The position numbers were made by a program, and so were the translations under genes. Of a DNA stretch of 6,275 bases, positions 5,896 to 6,275 are shown one piece after another. Numbering within the stretch: the first letter of the stretch is position 1; each line of letters begins with the position of its first letter. The notes beneath the pieces were generated by a model, which worked only from the letters and a program-made list of their open reading frames with translations, searched no databases and was not told the origin of the DNA. Origin of the DNA: Frankia sp. (GTDB taxonomy: Bacteria > Actinomycetota > Actinomycetes > Frankiales > Frankiaceae); NCBI GenBank assembly GCA_019689615.1, contig JADGHD010000309.1, forward strand, positions 1 through 6,275, in the 5' to 3' direction.

Positions 5896-5941
5896 GTTGC
5901 CAGCGGGCCGGGCGGCCGTCGGCAACTCTTACGTTGCGTAA
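5896..5941 (+). promoter_or_regulatory. Overlapping inverted repeats able to form alternative hairpins
   Basis: GTTGCC (5896-5901) is complementary to GGCAAC (5921-5926), and the loop holds an inner GGCC/GGCC pairing (5906-5909 with 5914-5917). The same GCAAC (5922-5926) also pairs with GTTGC (5933-5937) across six bases. The two folds exclude each other. Overlapping the right part is TTACGttgCGTAA (5929-5941), a 13-base dyad that could be a protein-binding operator. Function is inferred from symmetry alone. Confidence 0.35.
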
Positions 5942-6158
5942 TGGATGTCGGGTTCCCTTCCGGGCGGGCGCATACGACTTGCGGACTACCGCCAGACCAC
6001 CGCGCAATGTCCGTGCCGATGGGGCCCCGGAGCGGCAGAAGCGACTGTTCGCGCAGGTAAACGGGGTTGTTCCTGGAGTATCCCCCGCATGCGCGCCGCC
6101 GGGTCGTGCTGCTACCTTGTCGGGCAGCCGACGAGGATTGTTGTGGGTGTTCGTCAAC

Positions 6159-6181
6159 GATGGCCGTCGGATGGCCCGTCG
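6159..6181. repeat. Tandem repeat GATGGCC(C)GTCG
   Basis: GATGGCCGTCG (6159-6169) is followed directly by GATGGCCCGTCG (6170-6181), identical except for one inserted C. It lies about 50 bases before the start of the last gene. It may be a slippage product or a pair of binding sites. Confidence 0.5.
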
Positions 6182-6232
6182 TTGTTCAGGCGGGCTGTTC
6201 ATTCCGTGATGGCCTGAGGCACCATAGGAGCG

Positions 6233-6275
6233 ATGTCGCAACCGGGTGGCGACCAGTGGCTACGCGACCAGTGGC
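6233..6275 (+). CDS. Start of an unidentified protein, cut by the window edge
   Basis: An ATG at 6233 follows AGGAG (6226-6230), but only two bases separate them, which is closer than usual. The frame has a stop at 6215-6217 and no earlier ATG, GTG or TTG. The 14 readable residues are MSQPGGDQWLRDQW, with DQW twice in a five-residue period (GDQWL, RDQW). This is too short to identify a family. The long low-GC region in front and the ribosome-site-like sequence are the reasons to call it. The true start could differ. Confidence 0.45.
   Translation, partial: MSQPGGDQWLRDQW
6249..6275 (+). repeat. Direct repeat GCGACCAGTGGC, 15-bp period
   Basis: The 12-mer occurs at 6249-6260 and 6264-6275, exactly five codons apart in the frame of the truncated gene, and encodes the repeated DQW. 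The window ends inside the second unit, so further copies may follow. Confidence 0.6.

Larger units (their letters stand above)
5759..6232. other. Long gene-free region of lower GC, likely promoter/leader of the next gene
   Basis: About 470 bases hold no frame with homology-like or codon-biased coding character. From about 5860 onward the GC content visibly falls compared with the genes. Contents: a weak hairpin at 5763-5783, overlapping inverted repeats at 5896-5941, a small palindrome CGCATGCG at 6086-6093, and a near-perfect tandem repeat GATGGCC(C)GTCG at 6159-6181. The region ends at an AGGAG before an ATG at 6233. The length and composition suggest a regulatory upstream region with a long leader, but I recognise no riboswitch family or clear -35/-10 pair. 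Confidence 0.6.

Noticed and set aside
5945..6217. Frames of about 90 codons in the gene-free region on the plus strand
   Set aside because: They have mixed composition without GC-rich third positions, no ribosome site and no domain; three overlap each other in different frames, which points to non-coding DNA.
3737..6241. 834-codon open frame on the minus strand
   Set aside because: It runs opposite the SDR and GNAT genes and through the gene-free region, has low-complexity Arg/Pro/Gly/His composition and no domain, and is explained by lack of stops in GC-rich sequence.
1..6275. CRISPR array, tRNA/rRNA genes, toxin-antitoxin or phage modules
   Set aside because: No regularly spaced repeats, no tRNA-like clover sequences, and no recombinase, nuclease or toxin-like proteins were seen on either strand.

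Overview
The window is very GC-rich DNA (clearly above 70 percent by eye, with strong G/C at third codon positions) from a high-GC actinobacterium. The clearest taxonomic hint is a 344-residue class II fructose-bisphosphate aldolase of the mycobacterial/actinobacterial type. Lysine is nearly absent from the other proteins, and GTG and TTG serve as start codons. A Frankia-like or other soil actinomycete is a reasonable guess, but nothing here fixes the genus.

Layout: positions 1-134 hold a cluster of GC palindromes behind the aldolase gene, and a short AT-rich patch at the left edge that resembles a Tn5/IS50-type transposon end. The aldolase gene (fba) runs leftward, 1169 to 135. A gene-free divergent region of 328 bases (1170-1497) follows; it should hold the promoters of fba and of a rightward DedA/VTT-family membrane protein gene (1498-2205). 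Three more rightward genes follow: a membrane-anchored or secreted CAP-domain protein with a long Pro/Ala/Ser/Thr/Gly linker (2448-3773), an NAD(P)-binding extended SDR epimerase/dehydratase-like protein (3920-5086), and a GNAT acetyltransferase (5222-5758). Gaps of 135 to 250 bases, most with hairpins, separate these genes, so they look like separate or loosely coupled transcription units rather than a tight operon. About 470 gene-free bases (5759-6232), of visibly lower GC over the last 350, lead to the first 14 codons of a rightward gene cut by the window edge.

How the genes relate: fba is central glycolysis/gluconeogenesis. DedA-like, CAP and SDR proteins are all plausible envelope or lipid-related functions, but nothing in the sequence ties them into one pathway. 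I see no CRISPR array, tRNA, rRNA, transposase or defence module, and no convincing new multi-gene system. The most unusual points are the SDR protein that has lost the catalytic YxxxK pair (one lysine in 388 residues), the structured low-GC leader with two mutually exclusive hairpins before the truncated last gene, and the Tn5-end-like sequence at the left edge.
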